Translations under genes and position numbers: made by a program
DNA from: Cystobacter fuscus
Lineage (GTDB): Bacteria > Myxococcota > Myxococcia > Myxococcales > Myxococcaceae
NCBI RefSeq assembly: GCF_002305875.1
Contig: NZ_CP022098.1
Span: 10,354,001-10,418,000 of the forward strand
Direction: 5' to 3'
Length of the DNA: 64,000 nucleotides
Shown: positions 17,036 to 24,738 of the stretch, one piece after another
Layout of the letters: each line of letters opens with the position of its first letter
Numbering within the stretch: the first letter of the stretch is position 1
The notes under the pieces: model-generated
What the model was told of the DNA's origin: nothing
The model's input: the letters and a program-made list of their open reading frames with translations, nothing else
Database searches by the model: none

Positions 17036-17671
17036 ATGCGAACGGCTTCGACCCCTCAGCGGCTCATGGTGATGAGCCTCGGCCTTCTGCTTTTTTCTTG
17101 TAGTACGCTCCGGACTTCGAGCCCTGCCCCTACGAGCGTCCAAGAACTTTCTCGCTGGGTGCTCGTCATCAAGGAGACACCGGAGGGTCAGGTCACCCAC
17201 GCCTGGGAGCCGTTGAGCAGTTTCGACCTGTCAAAGTACCCGAACCGAGCGAGCAGCAGTATCGCTGATGCCCCCGTTGTCCGGGCTGCCTGGACTCGCA
17301 GTTGCGACGACGAGCTTGATGCCTGCAAGGACATTTGCATGAAGTCGCTCAGGGGCCGGAATTGGAGCCACGCGAGTCGGGGCTCGAAAGATGCGATATG
17401 TCGCGACAGGTGCAGGCCCGCTTACAATGACTGTTGTCGGCTCCGCGAACTGGCCGAAACCCTGAAATTTCCGGCTACGGACAAAGCAGTCGAGTGGTTG
17501 AAGCAGCACCACGACGAACTCTTGGCTGGTACCGTGGTTGTCATTGCCGGGGTGGTGTTCGTCGCGGTTGTCGTGGGCAGCGGAGGAACCGCGCTGGTCC
17601 TCGTTCCAGCGGTCCTGCTCGTGTCGTCTGATGCTCCTTCCGAACCCCAAATCGCGGCGGTGCAGCCATGA
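17036..17671 (+). CDS. Cys-rich lipoprotein with C-terminal membrane hairpin, second copy
   Basis: 211 residues. The N-terminus RLMVMSLGLLLFSCSTL is a lipoprotein signal with lipobox LFSC. The middle has a cluster of cysteines (CDDELDACKDICMK, then ICRDRCRPAYNDCC). The C-terminus has a conserved AVEWLKQHHDELLAG followed by two hydrophobic segments (TVVVIAGVVFVAVVV and TALVLVPAVLLV). A lipid anchor at one end and a membrane hairpin at the other would suit insertion into a membrane. The start at 17036 is chosen because it heads the signal; MVMSLG is an alternative. It overlaps the next gene by 4 bp. The family is unnamed to me; a role as an exported effector is inference. Confidence 0.72.
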   Translation: MRTASTPQRLMVMSLGLLLFSCSTLRTSSPAPTSVQELSRWVLVIKETPEGQVTHAWEPLSSFDLSKYPNRASSSIADAPVVRAAWTRSCDDELDACKDICMKSLRGRNWSHASRGSKDAICRDRCRPAYNDCCRLRELAETLKFPATDKAVEWLKQHHDELLAGTVVVIAGVVFVAVVVGSGGTALVLVPAVLLVSSDAPSEPQIAAVQP

Positions 17672-18480
17672 CGTCCTCTACCCTTCTTTCCGATTCACAC
17701 GAGGTGATTGGGAAGCTCTGGAGCGATGCACAGTCACCCGAACAGGCGCGCATTCTGGGGCTCGCGCGAGATGCCATCCACTTCGTTTTCGCTACGGGAC
17801 AGCGGTATCAATTTTCAGACTTCCGCGAAGCCCTCTCGTCTGATGCCCACCCTGCCGCGACCGTCGGCCCGCCTCCAGAGTCCTCCGCGAGTCTCGAGGA
17901 GCGCATGGACGGAGCGGCTGGCTTCTTCACGAAGCTTCGCGACGAGGCCGATTCCTCCGAGGAGAAGAAGCGTCTCCAGGTCTTTCTCGATGCGTTCCAC
18001 TTCATCGCCTTGACCGGTCAGACCAGCGCTTTCGGGGAGTACCTCGAGCACGTCGAGGCGGGTGCACCTCCTTATGCTATTGCCTCTTTTGATACGAGGG
18101 AGGAGGCGGAAGCCTGGCTTGGAAATCACCCCAATCCTCCCGATTTCGCCAACGTGCTGATCGCGAACGGCTATCACGATGTGTTCCATGACCGTGAAAC
18201 GAACGTCCGCCGCCTGCTGCGCAACCGTGGTCTCGAGTACTACCTCGCGGAGCTCGCACAAGAGGAGCCGCCCGTCGCCGCCGCGTCTTTCGCCAGCATT
18301 GAGGAAGCAGAGGCCTGGCTGACGGCACAACCCGAGCCAGCCAGATGGGCGTGGGTGTCAATCGCAGGTGAGCCCTACCTCGCGGTGTATCATGCCAACA
18401 TCGGCCACCGCGCCCTCTACCCCCTTTCCATGGCCAAGGGATACGAGCTGCCACCCGATACACCGCAGGGGAGTGCGTGA
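17668..18480 (+). CDS. 270-aa accessory protein, second copy of a duplicated pair
   Basis: 270 residues, no signal peptide, likely cytoplasmic. Same plan as the 15544-16389 product: FVFATGQRYQF and FIALTGQTSAF motifs in the N-terminal half, then FDTREEAEAWLGNHP...ANGYHDVFHDRETN and FASIEEAEAWLTAQP...IAGEPYLAVYHANI in the C-terminal half. The repeated EEAEAWL / IAGE-YLAVYH units suggest a tandem small-domain architecture. ATGA overlap with the upstream lipoprotein gene implies coupled translation and an obligate pair. No enzyme motif is visible; immunity or chaperone to the lipoprotein is the simplest idea, unproven. Confidence 0.8.
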   Translation: MTSSTLLSDSHEVIGKLWSDAQSPEQARILGLARDAIHFVFATGQRYQFSDFREALSSDAHPAATVGPPPESSASLEERMDGAAGFFTKLRDEADSSEEKKRLQVFLDAFHFIALTGQTSAFGEYLEHVEAGAPPYAIASFDTREEAEAWLGNHPNPPDFANVLIANGYHDVFHDRETNVRRLLRNRGLEYYLAELAQEEPPVAAASFASIEEAEAWLTAQPEPARWAWVSIAGEPYLAVYHANIGHRALYPLSMAKGYELPPDTPQGSA

Positions 18481-18573
18481 CAAGGCGTCGATGACGTCGA
18501 AGAGGCACGCCTGCGGGGCGCTGGCGCGTCCACTTCTCACGTACGCCGATACGAGTCCTGAGCCCCTTGGAAC

Positions 18574-19221
18574 TCAGGGCAGCACGGAGCGCGGCAAGGG
18601 CTCCGGCTTCTTCACGGGAATGAAGCACTTGCCCTGGTACTCGGCCGTGTTTCGCGGACAGGGAGCATCCAGCTTGTGTTGGATCCAGCATCCCCCCCGG
18701 ATTTCCGTCTCCGTCCCTTCGAGACACGGCGGCTTGCGCTGTTCCTTGAAGGGTGTCTCCGGCATCGGATAGGCGATGACCGCCAGGGCGAGGTCCTGTC
18801 CATCCGCGAAGAACAGAGACTCGCCTGGTGCGCCATCCACCCGCAGAGGCTCGAGCGCGTGAGGCCAGAGTAACGACCAGACACCGAGGCCCACCACGAG
18901 CACGACAACCCCAGCGGCAAGCCACGTCCTGGAAGGACCCACCCGGCGCACGCGCGAGTCCCTGGACCCCAGGCCAGGAACGGGCCCGCTGGAGAGGTGG
19001 GCGTCGACCGAGTCCCGCTCCGGCTCGTAGATGAGACGCATCCGGCAGGCTCCCTCGGGTTGCCACTCCACGCCCTCTCTCGGAACGAGCGTCAGGGCCG
19101 GAGTGCCCGTGGCCGCGTTCCGCGATTCGTGGAGGCTCCCCAGGCGGGAATCCACCTCGCAGCACCTGCCCAGTTCGAAGGGCCCCGGTCCATCGCCCTT
19201 CCCGCTCTTCTCGTCCGCCAT
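18574..19221 (-). CDS. single-pass membrane protein of the kinase-associated tail type
   Basis: 215 residues: an N-terminal cytoplasmic part, one TM helix (TWLAAGVVVLVVGLGVWSLLWP), and a C-terminal part with PMPETPFKEQRKPPC, GGCWIQHK and PCPRNTAEYQGKCFIPVKKPEP. This C-terminal pattern is, as I recall it, a recurrent myxobacterial companion of Ser/Thr kinase genes; no kinase is next to it here, so it seems displaced. The four cysteines in the tail probably form disulphides outside the membrane. The ATG at 19219-19221 is preceded by AAGGAGGAGG, which lies in a perfect hairpin (see 19219-19247). A 3'-end fragment of a second copy survives at 16.85 kb. Confidence 0.75.
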   Translation of the reverse strand: MADEKSGKGDGPGPFELGRCCEVDSRLGSLHESRNAATGTPALTLVPREGVEWQPEGACRMRLIYEPERDSVDAHLSSGPVPGLGSRDSRVRRVGPSRTWLAAGVVVLVVGLGVWSLLWPHALEPLRVDGAPGESLFFADGQDLALAVIAYPMPETPFKEQRKPPCLEGTETEIRGGCWIQHKLDAPCPRNTAEYQGKCFIPVKKPEPLPRSVLP

Positions 19222-19247
19222 GGTGAGCCTCCTCCTTGGAGGCTCAC
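19219..19247 (-). promoter_or_regulatory. hairpin that contains the ribosome-binding site
   Basis: On the minus strand the leader reads GTGAGCCTCC, loop AAGGA, GGAGGCTCAC, C, then ATG. The ten-base arms (19238-19247 and 19223-19232) are perfectly complementary. The Shine-Dalgarno AAGGAGG spans the loop and the 3' arm, and the stem ends one base before the start codon. Such a stem would hide the site unless melted or bound, so translation may be regulated; chance cannot be excluded. Confidence 0.5.
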
Positions 19248-19286
19248 AGGGGAGCGAATTGGACCCTTCAAGTCAAGGAGGACCAG

Positions 19287-19514
19287 ATGCCCTCCGAAGT
19301 CAGTCCAACGGTGTTCCGTTCCACACGCGCCGACTCCTTCGCCCTCCGAGCCACGTTGCCCCAGTTGCTCATGCCCAGTTCCTTCGCCACTTCATACAGG
19401 CCCGCTCCCTCCACAAGCCTTCCATCCTTCCCATGCTCCACTCATGAATTTCGAGTGGGGAGCTCTTCGGTACCTCGAGTTCTTCTTGGTGGAAATGCTT
19501 GGAAATTTCCCTGA
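19287..19514 (+). CDS. doubtful small open frame with a strong ribosome-binding site
   Basis: A 75-codon frame whose ATG follows AAGGAGGACCAG, the best Shine-Dalgarno in the 357-bp space between the kinase-tail gene and the FG-GAP gene. The product starts MPSEVSPTVFRSTRADSFALR and becomes Ser/Pro-rich with no recognisable domain, and its end is unlike a protein. It may be the stub of a disrupted gene. The rest of the gap shows nothing beyond the hairpin near 19.23 kb. Confidence 0.2.
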   Translation: MPSEVSPTVFRSTRADSFALRATLPQLLMPSSFATSYRPAPSTSLPSFPCSTHEFRVGSSSVPRVLLGGNAWKFP

Positions 19515-19578
19515 TGCGTTGTGTCTGCCTGATTCGGTGCGCTAGAATAGCTATTTCCTTCCTCACGAGGAGATGTGC

Positions 19579-20562
19579 ATGTTCCAGCCAGGCAGGATCT
19601 CATCCGCTTCTCTCTCCCTCTGCATGTTTGGCATCGCGGCCGGGTGCGGCTCGGGCCCCGACGAAATGCCGCGAGAAGAACCCAGCCAGACGCAGCAGGC
19701 ACGGTTAGGCCCCGCCACTCGGGTCGTTGCCGACTACGATGGCGATCACAAGACGGATCTCACCGTCCACCGTCCCTCGCAGACCAAGTTCTACACCATT
19801 CGCAGCTCCGACGGGCAGGTCGCTGGCGGCGTCGTCTTCGGCGCCTCGACGGACATCCCCACCGAGGGAGACTTCGACGGGGATGGGAAGACGGACCATG
19901 CCCTCTGGCGCCCATCCACCGGTGTCTGGACCCTCCTGCAAAGCTCCAGTGGTACCTTTGTCACCCGCCAATGGGGAACCAGCGGTGACATCCCGCTGTC
20001 CGGAGACTTCGACGGCGACGGGAAGACAGACCTCTCCGTGTGGAGACCCTCGCAGACCAAGTTCTACACCATTCGTAGTTCCACTGGGCAGGTCGCCGGC
20101 GGTGTCGTCTTCGGCGCCGCGTCGGACATCCCCGTGAACGGCGACTTCGATGGCGATGGGAAGGCGGACCATGCCCTCTGGCGCCCGTCCACCGGTATCT
20201 GGACCATCCTGCCAAGCGGCAGTGGAACCTTCGTCAACCTCCAGTGGGGTACCAACGGAGACATCCCGCTGTCCGGAGACTTCGACGGCGACGGGCAGAC
20301 AGACCTCTCCGTGTGGAGACCCTCGCAGACCAAGTTCTACACCATTCGCAGTTCCGACGGGCAGATCGCCGGCGGTGTCGTCTTCGGCGCCGCGTCGGAC
20401 ATCCCCGTGAACGGCGACTTCGACGGGGATGGGAAGGCGGACCATGCCCTCTGGCGCCCATCCACCGGTGTCTGGACCATCCTGCAAAGCTCCAGTGGCA
20501 CCTTTGTCACCCGCCAGTGGGGAACCAGCGGCGACACCCCCATGCCACCGAAGCAGCAGTAG
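19579..20562 (+). CDS. FG-GAP/VCBS-like repeat lipoprotein
   Basis: About 327 residues. Signal and lipobox end at IAAGC, then a short linker and six ~45-residue blades, each with a calcium-loop motif DFDGDGKTD or DYDGDHKTD followed by LSVWRPS or HALWRPS. Two alternating blade types (one with QTKFYTIRSS, the other with TGVWTLLQSSSGTF) make three ~91-residue double units. The FG-GAP/VCBS fold usually gives beta-propellers on exported proteins that bind ligands or surfaces. The ATG at 19579 is preferred because GAGGAG lies six bases upstream; the ATG at 19573 would abut it. The final unit ends with a short MPPKQQ tail, so the repeats may continue in related loci. Confidence 0.85.
   Translation: MFQPGRISSASLSLCMFGIAAGCGSGPDEMPREEPSQTQQARLGPATRVVADYDGDHKTDLTVHRPSQTKFYTIRSSDGQVAGGVVFGASTDIPTEGDFDGDGKTDHALWRPSTGVWTLLQSSSGTFVTRQWGTSGDIPLSGDFDGDGKTDLSVWRPSQTKFYTIRSSTGQVAGGVVFGAASDIPVNGDFDGDGKADHALWRPSTGIWTILPSGSGTFVNLQWGTNGDIPLSGDFDGDGQTDLSVWRPSQTKFYTIRSSDGQIAGGVVFGAASDIPVNGDFDGDGKADHALWRPSTGVWTILQSSSGTFVTRQWGTSGDTPMPPKQQ
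19732..20547 (+). repeat. three tandem 273-bp coding repeats
   Basis: The double-blade unit recurs at a 273-bp period: GACTTCGACGGCGACGGGAA at 20005 returns as GACTTCGACGGCGACGGGCA at 20278, and the first, more divergent unit begins near 19732. Copies two and three are nearly identical over long runs, so they arose by recent unequal recombination or gene conversion and should be a recombination hot spot. Confidence 0.85.
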
Positions 20563-20729
20563 TGCCGTGGGCCCCAGCCATCAGCGCCCCGCAGCGGCTC
20601 GAGCAACACCCGCGCGGCGGGAATCGCCGGCCGCAACATGTCCTCGAACAGGCTGGGGCCTTCGTAGTCCATCAGCAGTTCATGGAGTTCCCGGAAGCTC
20701 GTGAGGGAATCCGGTGACGGACGGCCCAC
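20563..20729 (-). pseudogene. N-terminal gene remnant downstream of the 20.7-kb lipoprotein
   Basis: From a GTG at 20729 the frame reads GRPSPDSLTSFRELHELLMD, then YEGPSLFEDMLRPAIPAARV and LLEPLRGADGWGP, which is helix-like, normal coding sequence. It then runs into the antisense of the FG-GAP gene and loses protein character. The start is four bases beyond the stop of the lipoprotein gene, as in an operon. The arrival of the FG-GAP gene probably removed the rest. Family not recognised. Confidence 0.4.
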
Positions 20730-20732
20730 GCC

Positions 20733-21572
20733 TCAGCCCTCTCCACAACCGATGCGCTGTCTGCCAATGGCCAGGTCATCCAGCCACCAGTCCGTGGGCA
20801 CCGACAGGCCCTGATAGAGGAAGACGCCCGTCTCCACCACCGTGAAGTCGGACGCCTTCTCCCTCACCACCGGCGCCGTCGCGGGAGGATCGGAGAAGAC
20901 GAAGCGCTCGGGCCACTCCAGTTCCACGCCGTCCAGCCAGACACGTGGCTCGGCCGCCTCCGGATTGTCTCCGTTGGCCCCATCGAACTGCCATTCCAGG
21001 CAGGCCCACGCATCCAGCACGAGCGGCGTGCCCGACACCTGCACCCACTCCGGGAATCCCGGTGGCTCGGGCGGGTGCCAGATGGCCATGTACTTCTGCT
21101 GGAACGTGGCCACTTCGTACCAGTCGAGCGTCTCGAAGGCGCGCTCGCCGCTCCCTGGCCGGGGATATCGCGCGTTGAAGAGGCCCGCATGTGACACCGG
21201 CCGTGCGGGCGTCGCGTAGACCCAGACGCGGCCCCACAGCACGGGCCCGAAGCCCGCGGGCAGGTTGAAGCGCACCGTCTTCTTGGGCCCACCCTGCGAG
21301 CCCTCCTTCCCGCCGACAAGCTGCCTCGCATGCAGCGAGTACCGGCCCCGGTGCGCCCGCGAGTCATCCACGAGCAACTGCCCGCTGAACTCATCCCGGT
21401 ACGGCGTCCAGCCAGCCGGCAGCGTGCCCTCCTCGAAGTCCCAGCACAGGGAGCCCGAGGCCGCGCAGCCGGTGGCCGCCGTCACACGCTCCCGACCCGC
21501 CCCACCGTGCGCGCACGCGCCCGTGAAGGCCAGGAACCACATCGAGGACCACATCGCGACTCGGATACGCAA
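20733..21572 (-). CDS. secreted lipoprotein, lectin/glucanase-like fold likely
   Basis: 279 residues with a lipoprotein signal (WFLAFTGACAHGG). The mature part shows CWDFEEGTLPAGW, RGRYSLHARQL, LWGRVWVYA, WACLEWQFDG, VWLDGVELEW and WWLDDLAIG. This order of Phe/Trp-rich strands, with the final DDLAIG, is typical of concanavalin A-like jelly rolls found in bacterial polysaccharide-binding or lyase proteins. No catalytic residues can be assigned, so a carbohydrate-binding or structural role is as likely as an enzyme. A polar remnant gene follows immediately (20729). Confidence 0.75.
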   Translation of the reverse strand: MRIRVAMWSSMWFLAFTGACAHGGAGRERVTAATGCAASGSLCWDFEEGTLPAGWTPYRDEFSGQLLVDDSRAHRGRYSLHARQLVGGKEGSQGGPKKTVRFNLPAGFGPVLWGRVWVYATPARPVSHAGLFNARYPRPGSGERAFETLDWYEVATFQQKYMAIWHPPEPPGFPEWVQVSGTPLVLDAWACLEWQFDGANGDNPEAAEPRVWLDGVELEWPERFVFSDPPATAPVVREKASDFTVVETGVFLYQGLSVPTDWWLDDLAIGRQRIGCGEG

Positions 21573-21754
21573 CCGGCCACCTCCTCCCAGGGAGCATACC
21601 GTGCCGGAACCGCTCTGGCGCTACGAGGAGGAGCAGAGGACGGTGGCCTCGCAGTTGGCCCCGACCGGCGCCTACAAGTCGAGTCTGACACCTTCCCGGA
21701 GAGGGCGTCCTCCCCGACGCGACTTCCCAAGTCACCGAGAAGTACTAGCACCGC
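21573..21754 (+). other. intergenic region with a short coding-like stub
   Basis: 182 bp between divergently decayed material. From a GTG near 21601 (AGGGAG is upstream) the plus strand reads PEPLWRYEEEQRTVASQLAP TGAYKSS before turning Arg/Pro-rich, which resembles the first ~30 residues of a lost gene. No full gene fits. Confidence 0.25.
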
Positions 21755-22330
21755 TCAAACTTCGACGAACCTGGGGCCACTCAGCCCCTCGTCTTCCAGT
21801 GCCCGTTTCACGCGCTCGGAGACGATGAGGGCCACGGGCCAGCCCCATGGCCGGAAGATGTGGGCGTCCCCGACCTTCTCAGGGTCCACTTTCAGCCCGA
21901 CCACGTTCCGGTAGTGGCCCACTCTCTCGGGCTCTCCATGACGGGGTTCCCAGAAGGAGAGTTCTTCGCACCGAGCCTCATCCACACACCGGATGAGGCG
22001 AAGGGTGTTGAGGACGAAGTAGGGCTCGGGATGCTCTTCGACCCGTGCCGGAATGAGCTGTATCTGATGTTGGATTCCCAGCCGCTCACAAAGGGTGGCG
22101 AACCGACCATTGACCACCGCGAAATTGAGGCCCGTCTGGCTGAAATCCAGAGCACGTCCCCGACGATACAAAGGGAGGACAAGCGGCGCATCCCAATGGA
22201 GCGCCCTGCCTCGCAAGAAGTCCTGGGGGATGATTTCTCTCCCCTGCGCATCCAGCGGGCTTTCCACGTGCCACCGTCCCTCGATGTGCACGTCATCCAT
22301 CAGGCGGAAATATCTGGATTGAGGTCTCAT
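21755..22330 (-). CDS. Imm11 (DUF1629)-like immunity protein
   Basis: 191 residues, cytosolic. The C-terminal half carries the Imm11 pattern: PYFVLNTLRLIRCVDEARCE, then PERVGHYRNVVGLKVDPEKVGDAHIFRPWGWPVALIVSE and a final helix and strand. It follows the AHH nuclease toxin with a 4-bp overlap (ATGA), the usual toxin-then-immunity order, so it probably neutralises that toxin in the producer. A second, broken Imm11 gene is at 49.0-49.6 kb and shares the FRP-GWxVALIVSE core. Confidence 0.85.
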   Translation of the reverse strand: MRPQSRYFRLMDDVHIEGRWHVESPLDAQGREIIPQDFLRGRALHWDAPLVLPLYRRGRALDFSQTGLNFAVVNGRFATLCERLGIQHQIQLIPARVEEHPEPYFVLNTLRLIRCVDEARCEELSFWEPRHGEPERVGHYRNVVGLKVDPEKVGDAHIFRPWGWPVALIVSERVKRALEDEGLSGPRFVEV

Positions 22331-23697
22331 GGTTGTTTCGTGAGGAGCTTGTTGAGCCGCGACCCATGCTTACAGATATCGCCCGCGATTTCATCGAGTG
22401 CTTCGACGAGCTTGCGCTTGCACTCAGTTCGCGTTTGGCAGGTTGAAATCGCATCGTTCAGACGGCTGTAGATTTCCTGGTGGTACTCCTCGGGATGGGG
22501 CCCCTGATGCCCGACGAGATGCACGATGTTGGCGGGTTCGTCGAGGCTCATCCCCGCCCGCTTGAAGATCTGCTCGAACACAGGGGTCCAGGGACCACCT
22601 CTGACTTCGGCGGTGTCGTTCTTGTTGGTGGCGATGTGATGTCCCTTGGCCTCGCCCTTGTTCGATTCATCCCGGCAAGCCCCCATCGTCCGGGAAGCGC
22701 TCGCCGCGCCAGCGGTCGCGGCGGCCGCTGTACTCGCGGATGCCCCCATGAGCATCACGGTACCATCCGCCACACTGACCTGCGCGCGAGATCCCACGCC
22801 TATTGACCAACTTCCTCGCGTGCCTCCTGCCGGCAGAGCAAAGCGTGGAGGAGAGAAACGCGCCCACGGTCCTCCTTGTGGCACCTCCGGAAGACTCCGA
22901 GCCAACTTCGCTCCCGCCACGGTCACCAGTACCCGCAGTCCCACTCCGCCTATCGCCTTTCCAAAACGCATGGCCACCGCCTCCAACTGCTCCTGGGTCC
23001 TGGCCGCTTCTGACTCCCGGTACAAATTCAGGCAGGCCACTCCCACGGCGTGGAGTTCAACCGCGCTGTAGGTCATCAACAATCCCACGGTGACCGCTGC
23101 GGCCAGCGCTTTGGAGAAGAGGGGCTCGGGCGCCGCCCACGTCATCATGTATAGCATCATGGAGAGCGCCATGGAGTACGCGGTGGTGGGCGAACTGAGC
23201 AGCGAGATGGCGGCCTCGCGCACTCCCTCATCCATGTAGCGCGGTGAAAGTTTGAGCGCCTGGAACCACCGGCTGTTCTCCAAAGAGGATGGCCGTGGCA
23301 TCGATGACGTTCCGAAGATCCTCTCGTACCCCTCACGAAGGCGTTTCTCCAATTGAGCGGCTTGTTCCTCGTGCGAAGGACAGCATGCAGCAGCACCTGC
23401 TGGCAACACACAGGTTGAGCAGCTCATGTGCCCAGTGGTCCCCGAGCGAGGCACCTGGAACTCCGTCTCCAATGCCTCCACGAATGCTCGCGCTTCGTCG
23501 ATGGTGAGGCCGGCCAGGAGAGGATGTGGTGGAATGCGCTTGAAGGCGAACTCAAGTCTCCGGCCATGAGGTGAGCCGTGAGGTTCACTCACCAGCACAG
23601 GGTGCAATACCGGGAGGCGGGACCCGACTTCGGGTGGATCTGCACGGACCGCGAGTGGAAACAGCAACAAGAGAAAGAGGATGGCTCGCGGATTCAT
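22327..23697 (-). CDS. SitA5-like polymorphic toxin with C-terminal AHH nuclease domain
   Basis: 456 residues. N-terminal signal peptide RAILFLLLLFPLAVRA without a clear lipobox cysteine, a Cys-containing region (MSCSTCVLPAGAAACC), two hydrophobic segments (MALSMMLYMMTWAAP and LAAAVTVGLLMTYSAVEL), and a conserved GVGLRVLVTVAGAKLARSLP stretch typical of myxobacterial SitA5-type delivery parts. The C-terminus has KGHHIATNKN (His353-His354), then PANIVHLVGHQGPHPEEYH, the AHH variant of the HNH/endonuclease VII fold, which cuts nucleic acid. SitA toxins pass between kin cells by outer-membrane exchange; whether this one does is inference. Immunity gene directly downstream. Confidence 0.82.
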   Translation of the reverse strand: MNPRAILFLLLLFPLAVRADPPEVGSRLPVLHPVLVSEPHGSPHGRRLEFAFKRIPPHPLLAGLTIDEARAFVEALETEFQVPRSGTTGHMSCSTCVLPAGAAACCPSHEEQAAQLEKRLREGYERIFGTSSMPRPSSLENSRWFQALKLSPRYMDEGVREAAISLLSSPTTAYSMALSMMLYMMTWAAPEPLFSKALAAAVTVGLLMTYSAVELHAVGVACLNLYRESEAARTQEQLEAVAMRFGKAIGGVGLRVLVTVAGAKLARSLPEVPQGGPWARFSPPRFALPAGGTRGSWSIGVGSRAQVSVADGTVMLMGASASTAAAATAGAASASRTMGACRDESNKGEAKGHHIATNKNDTAEVRGGPWTPVFEQIFKRAGMSLDEPANIVHLVGHQGPHPEEYHQEIYSRLNDAISTCQTRTECKRKLVEALDEIAGDICKHGSRLNKLLTKQP

Positions 23698-24008
23698 GAA
23701 CTTGTGTTCTGCCCTCTTAGCAGGACCGAAGGGAAGTCAATCTGACCGCCCCTGGGCGAAACCTTCTACTTCGCGTGGTCCCCCGTAGGGCATGCGACCA
23801 AGCCGAACTCGCCGGGACATTCCGAGTCGGGTGGCTTCCTTCCGGCACGGACTTCCGGACGATGCCTCCGCTCAGGTCCGGGCCTCGAGGGGGACGGGGA
23901 CGAAAAAAGAGTTGGGGCGTATGGCCGCGGAGCCACCTGACCAGGTGTCAAACGACTCGTAGGGGAGAGAGGTGCCGATACGAGTCCTCATGACGGCTTC
24001 CCGCTCTT
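23698..24008. other. gap without a recognisable gene
   Basis: 311 bp between the toxin start and the AT-rich gene at 24.0 kb. Short frames are open on the minus strand but lack starts and domains. A 14-bp string CCGATACGAGTCCT near 23974 also occurs near 18545, which may be a shared breakpoint or chance. It should hold the promoter of the toxin-immunity pair; no promoter motif was convincing. Confidence 0.5.
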
Positions 24009-24629
24009 CTATCGCAGTATTCGAAACTCATCGAGACGAAAACCACCATTAACGACTCGGAGGGCGTTTTCGTCACAACGATACCACGTATTTGAGTACT
24101 TTACTGGATCGTTATTCAGGTTTACCCCGCTTGGATGTATTGCAACTGCCGACTTGCAGTTGCTGCAAACACCAGGGAATTGATGAGCGGCTTTTTCTCC
24201 GGCGAATAGCATTAGAACTTCTTGAGAAACTTCTGCCTGCCCCCTTGCAAAGCACCATATATCGACTCCCTTGTCTTCTCCGTCAACAGTCCTATTGAAG
24301 AGCGCAACTCCAGCACGATCCCACAAGCTGTCAGCGAAAGAAACCGGATCAATTCTATTTGATCTCAGGAAATCCAAAGCAGACAAAGCACACTCATGTC
24401 TGAAAAGCAGATTGAAAAGCATCTCCAAAGAGTCCTGAATCTTGATCCAATCACCCACCAAGAACCCGACACAGCCGAGTTCGCGATAGAACGAATGCGT
24501 CGACGAACGGCTATCGACGGCAAGTCTTCTATTGCCGAAACTCTGCCTGTATGGCTCCTGTCCGATGATGATTTTGACTCGATCCAAAACGCCCTGACGC
24601 AGCGGAAACCTTCTCCAAAAATCATCCAT
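24009..24629 (-). CDS. AT-rich orphan protein with a CXXC pair
   Basis: 206 residues, visibly AT-richer than its neighbours and with non-myxobacterial codon choices, which points to recent acquisition. The sequence reads as a normal globular protein: DDFWRRFPLRQGVLDRVKII, GDWIKIQDSLEMLFNLLF, DIWCFARGQAEVSQEVLMLF, then VCSNCKSAVAIHPSG and WYRCDENALRVV. The CSNC plus a later Cys could bind zinc. The ATG at 24629 has GAGG six bases upstream; the frame also opens from 24683. A plus-strand frame overlaps it, but this one is more protein-like. No family is recognised. Confidence 0.6.
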   Translation of the reverse strand: MDDFWRRFPLRQGVLDRVKIIIGQEPYRQSFGNRRLAVDSRSSTHSFYRELGCVGFLVGDWIKIQDSLEMLFNLLFRHECALSALDFLRSNRIDPVSFADSLWDRAGVALFNRTVDGEDKGVDIWCFARGQAEVSQEVLMLFAGEKAAHQFPGVCSNCKSAVAIHPSGVNLNNDPVKYSNTWYRCDENALRVVNGGFRLDEFRILR

Positions 24630-24738
24630 GGCGTTCCTCGGCCCTCTTGGTCGCAAGATGCGGATACGGTCAGGCAAGAGCATCCATCCATTCTCGTGAA
24701 CAAAACCGCGGAAGGTATCAAAAAACTCATTGAACGCG

